DNA from: Clostridiales bacterium
GTDB lineage: Bacteria > Bacillota > Clostridia > Christensenellales > CAG-138
Assembly: GCA_003486785.1 (NCBI GenBank)
Contig: DNFZ01000194.1
Span: forward strand, 1 to 7,938
Reading direction: 5' to 3'
DNA length: 7,938 nt
The notes under the pieces are model-generated. The model saw only the letters and a program-made list of their open reading frames with translations. It did not search any database and was not told the origin of the DNA. Made by a program: the position numbers and the translations under genes. Numbering within the stretch: the first letter of the stretch is position 1; each line of letters opens with the position of its first letter. Of this stretch, positions 6,459-7,938 are shown piece after piece.

Positions 6459-7832
6459 TTACTCGCCCCAGATTTCCTCCGGCGTCGGATTCGGCGCGTT
6501 GGGAATGATGCGGGAAACGCGCGTGAAGTTCAGCAGATGCTTGTAGGTAAGGTTCTCGCCAATGCTGTTTCCGCCCCAGAAGCCGCAGCCGATCGAGATG
6601 GTCGGCGCAAGCCCGTTGTTAAACGCGCCGCCGCTTGCATTGAGCGCGGTCTGGTTTACCATGACGCGACATACCGGGATCTCGTCTGCCACAAGGGCGA
6701 CGTGCGCTTCGTTTGCGGAATAAACCGAGCAGGAGTGGCCTTTGCCTTCTTCCCAGTAGTTCTTCTTCGCGTTGGCCACCGCTGCTTCAAATGTCTGATA
6801 CGGGAAGAGCCGAAGCACGGGGGACATGATCTCGCGGCAGAGAATTTCCTCGCCGATTGGCGCATGCACGGGCACGACCAGAATCTTCGCATCTTCGGGG
6901 AATGTTATGCCGAGCATTTCGGCGATCTGCGGCATCGTTGCGCCGACAAACTTACGGTTGATCACGCCATCGGGTGTAAACGCCGCGCTGCGCAGCTTCT
7001 CAAGCGTCGCCGGATCATCCAGATAGACCGCCTTGTTTTGCACGAGCAGATCGACCATCTCCTGATAGCGCGTCTCGGGCACAAACATCGTCTGGTCGCA
7101 CGTGCAGGGCAGGCCGTTGTCATAGCTGCGCGAGAAAACAGCGCTCGCCGCGATCGCCGCATAGTCCGGATAGTCTTCGTCCACCAGAATCTGCACGTTG
7201 CCCTGGCCGACGCCGTAGGAAGGCTTCCCACTGGAATAAGCGGCTTTCACCATGCCCGGCCCGCCGGTTGCAACGACGACATCCACCGCGCTCATCAGCA
7301 GCTGCGTCAACTCGATGCTGGGTTCTTCAATCACCTGAATGAGATCTGCGGGCGCGCCGAGCTTTTCGATCGCCTCGCGCATGAGTTTAACGGTGTAGCT
7401 CGAGCTCTTCTTGGAGGTGGGGTGCGGCGCGAAGATCGCCGCGTTTTTGCCCTTAAGCACATGCATGCAATTGACCAAGGGGGTTGCGGTCGGATTTGTG
7501 ACGGGTGTAACGCAACCGATCACGCCGATGGGTTTTGCGATGGTCACAATCTGTTCAGCGGGGTCTTCTTCCACCACACCGACTGATTTCTTGTCTTTCA
7601 GGTAGTACCAGGCGACCATTGTGGACTTTCTGTTCTTCACGATCTTGCTGTCCGCCCGCCCCATCTTGGTTTCCTCAACGGCCATCTTTGCCAGCGTTTC
7701 AACGTTATCATATCCGGCTTTTCCGACCGCGCGTACCAGCGCATCGATCTGCTCCTGCGAGTAATCGGCGATTTGTTCTTGTGCTTTGCGTGCTTTTGCC
7801 ATCAATGCGGCAATGTATTCCTTTGGTTCCAT
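6459..7832 (-). CDS. CoA-acylating aldehyde dehydrogenase (EutE/PduP/SucD/SauS-type)
   Basis: A 457-residue enzyme expected to interconvert an aldehyde and its acyl-CoA with NAD(P)H. Family blocks are PIGVIGCVTPVTNPTATP (101-118), the segment ATGGPGMVKAAYSSGKP (188-204), GVGQGNVQILVDED (207-220), and the active-site block SYDNGLPCTCDQ (236-247), where Cys243 is the expected nucleophile. The C-terminus GCGFWGGNSIGENLTYKHLLN (from 415) is like the aldehyde domain of AdhE and stand-alone relatives. No N-terminal encapsulation-type extension is obvious, the protein starting directly with the first helix, so microcompartment targeting is not supported. Length fits the single-domain enzymes; there is no fused alcohol dehydrogenase. 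GAGGAG at 7841-7846, 8 nt upstream, supports the start. Substrate is open: acetaldehyde, succinate semialdehyde, sulfoacetaldehyde and glycolaldehyde-like compounds are all handled by relatives. The gene precedes the molybdenum enzyme by 98 nt. Confidence 0.88.
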   Translation of the reverse strand: MEPKEYIAALMAKARKAQEQIADYSQEQIDALVRAVGKAGYDNVETLAKMAVEETKMGRADSKIVKNRKSTMVAWYYLKDKKSVGVVEEDPAEQIVTIAKPIGVIGCVTPVTNPTATPLVNCMHVLKGKNAAIFAPHPTSKKSSSYTVKLMREAIEKLGAPADLIQVIEEPSIELTQLLMSAVDVVVATGGPGMVKAAYSSGKPSYGVGQGNVQILVDEDYPDYAAIAASAVFSRSYDNGLPCTCDQTMFVPETRYQEMVDLLVQNKAVYLDDPATLEKLRSAAFTPDGVINRKFVGATMPQIAEMLGITFPEDAKILVVPVHAPIGEEILCREIMSPVLRLFPYQTFEAAVANAKKNYWEEGKGHSCSVYSANEAHVALVADEIPVCRVMVNQTALNASGGAFNNGLAPTISIGCGFWGGNSIGENLTYKHLLNFTRVSRIIPNAPNPTPEEIWGE

Positions 7833-7840
7833 TTCATTAT

Positions 7841-7846
7841 CTCCTC
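7841..7846 (-). promoter_or_regulatory. Shine-Dalgarno site of the aldehyde dehydrogenase gene
   Basis: GAGGAG on the minus strand, 8 nt before the ATG at 7832. An out-of-frame ATG six bases upstream (7838) is too close to this site to be a likely start. Confidence 0.7.
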
Positions 7847-7886
7847 ATTTCAGAATGCTTCTAAAGGTGTTCTCGGATGCGCCTTA

Positions 7887-7938
7887 TTAAACCATCTCGG
7901 ATACGACGGCGAGCGACGTATATTTCGACTTTGTGTTC
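7887..7938 (-). CDS. Possible 3' end of an upstream gene (partial)
   Basis: One minus-strand frame reads NTKSKYTSLAVVSEMV and ends at TAA (7887-7889), followed at once by a second in-frame TAA. Its amino-acid makeup is protein-like and it ends 54 nt before the aldehyde dehydrogenase start, a normal operon gap with no visible terminator. The rest is outside the window. Sixteen residues are too few to name a family. The other two minus-strand frames stay open slightly longer but are Arg/Pro-rich and less protein-like. Confidence 0.4.
   Translation of the reverse strand, partial: NTKSKYTSLAVVSEMV

Noticed and set aside
6537..7586. 349-codon plus-strand open frame
   Set aside because: It is antisense to the well-conserved aldehyde dehydrogenase gene and rich in His/Arg/Ala as expected for a mirror frame.

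Overview
The window carries a compact run of minus-strand metabolic genes, roughly 918-7832, and an AT-rich gene-free flank at 1-917. The coding part is G+C-rich. The first 300 bases are only about 30% G+C by hand count. Purine-rich Shine-Dalgarno sites (AGGAGG, AAGGAG, GAGGAG), a CoA-acylating aldehyde dehydrogenase and a molybdopterin oxidoreductase suggest an anaerobic bacterium, perhaps a Clostridia-type Firmicute. This is inference; nothing in the window fixes the taxon.

In transcription order, right to left, the window holds: the possible 3' tail of an unidentified gene (7887-7938, tandem TAA stops); a CoA-acylating aldehyde dehydrogenase (6459-7832); a 98-nt gap with two stem-loops; a standalone cytoplasmic molybdopterin oxidoreductase of the DMSO-reductase superfamily (4309-6360); a MobA-like molybdenum cofactor guanylyltransferase overlapping it by 14 nt (3687-4322); a GhrA-like D-2-hydroxyacid dehydrogenase (2714-3649); an RpiB/LacA/LacB-family protein with altered active-site positions (2198-2674); and a 12-helix MFS transporter (918-2138). 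From the oxidoreductase onward the gaps are -14, 37, 39 and 59 nt, so these five genes are probably one operon. The aldehyde dehydrogenase probably belongs to the same or a linked transcript, as no terminator with a U-tract is visible in the 98-nt gap.

Together the genes look like an accessory module for uptake or export and redox conversion of a small polar carbonyl or hydroxy-acid compound. The transporter would move substrate or product. The RpiB-like protein would isomerise or bind a sugar-like intermediate. The GhrA-like enzyme would interconvert a 2-keto and a 2-hydroxy acid, probably with NADPH. The aldehyde dehydrogenase would link an aldehyde to an acyl-CoA. The molybdenum enzyme, its cofactor supplied by the neighbouring MobA, would do an unidentified step. 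I do not recognise this gene combination as a named pathway and the substrate cannot be read from the sequence.

The left 917 bases have no convincing gene. They hold a 14-bp perfect palindrome (296-309) and an imperfect inverted repeat just past the transporter stop (854-904). No rRNA, tRNA, CRISPR array, insertion sequence or transposase was seen.
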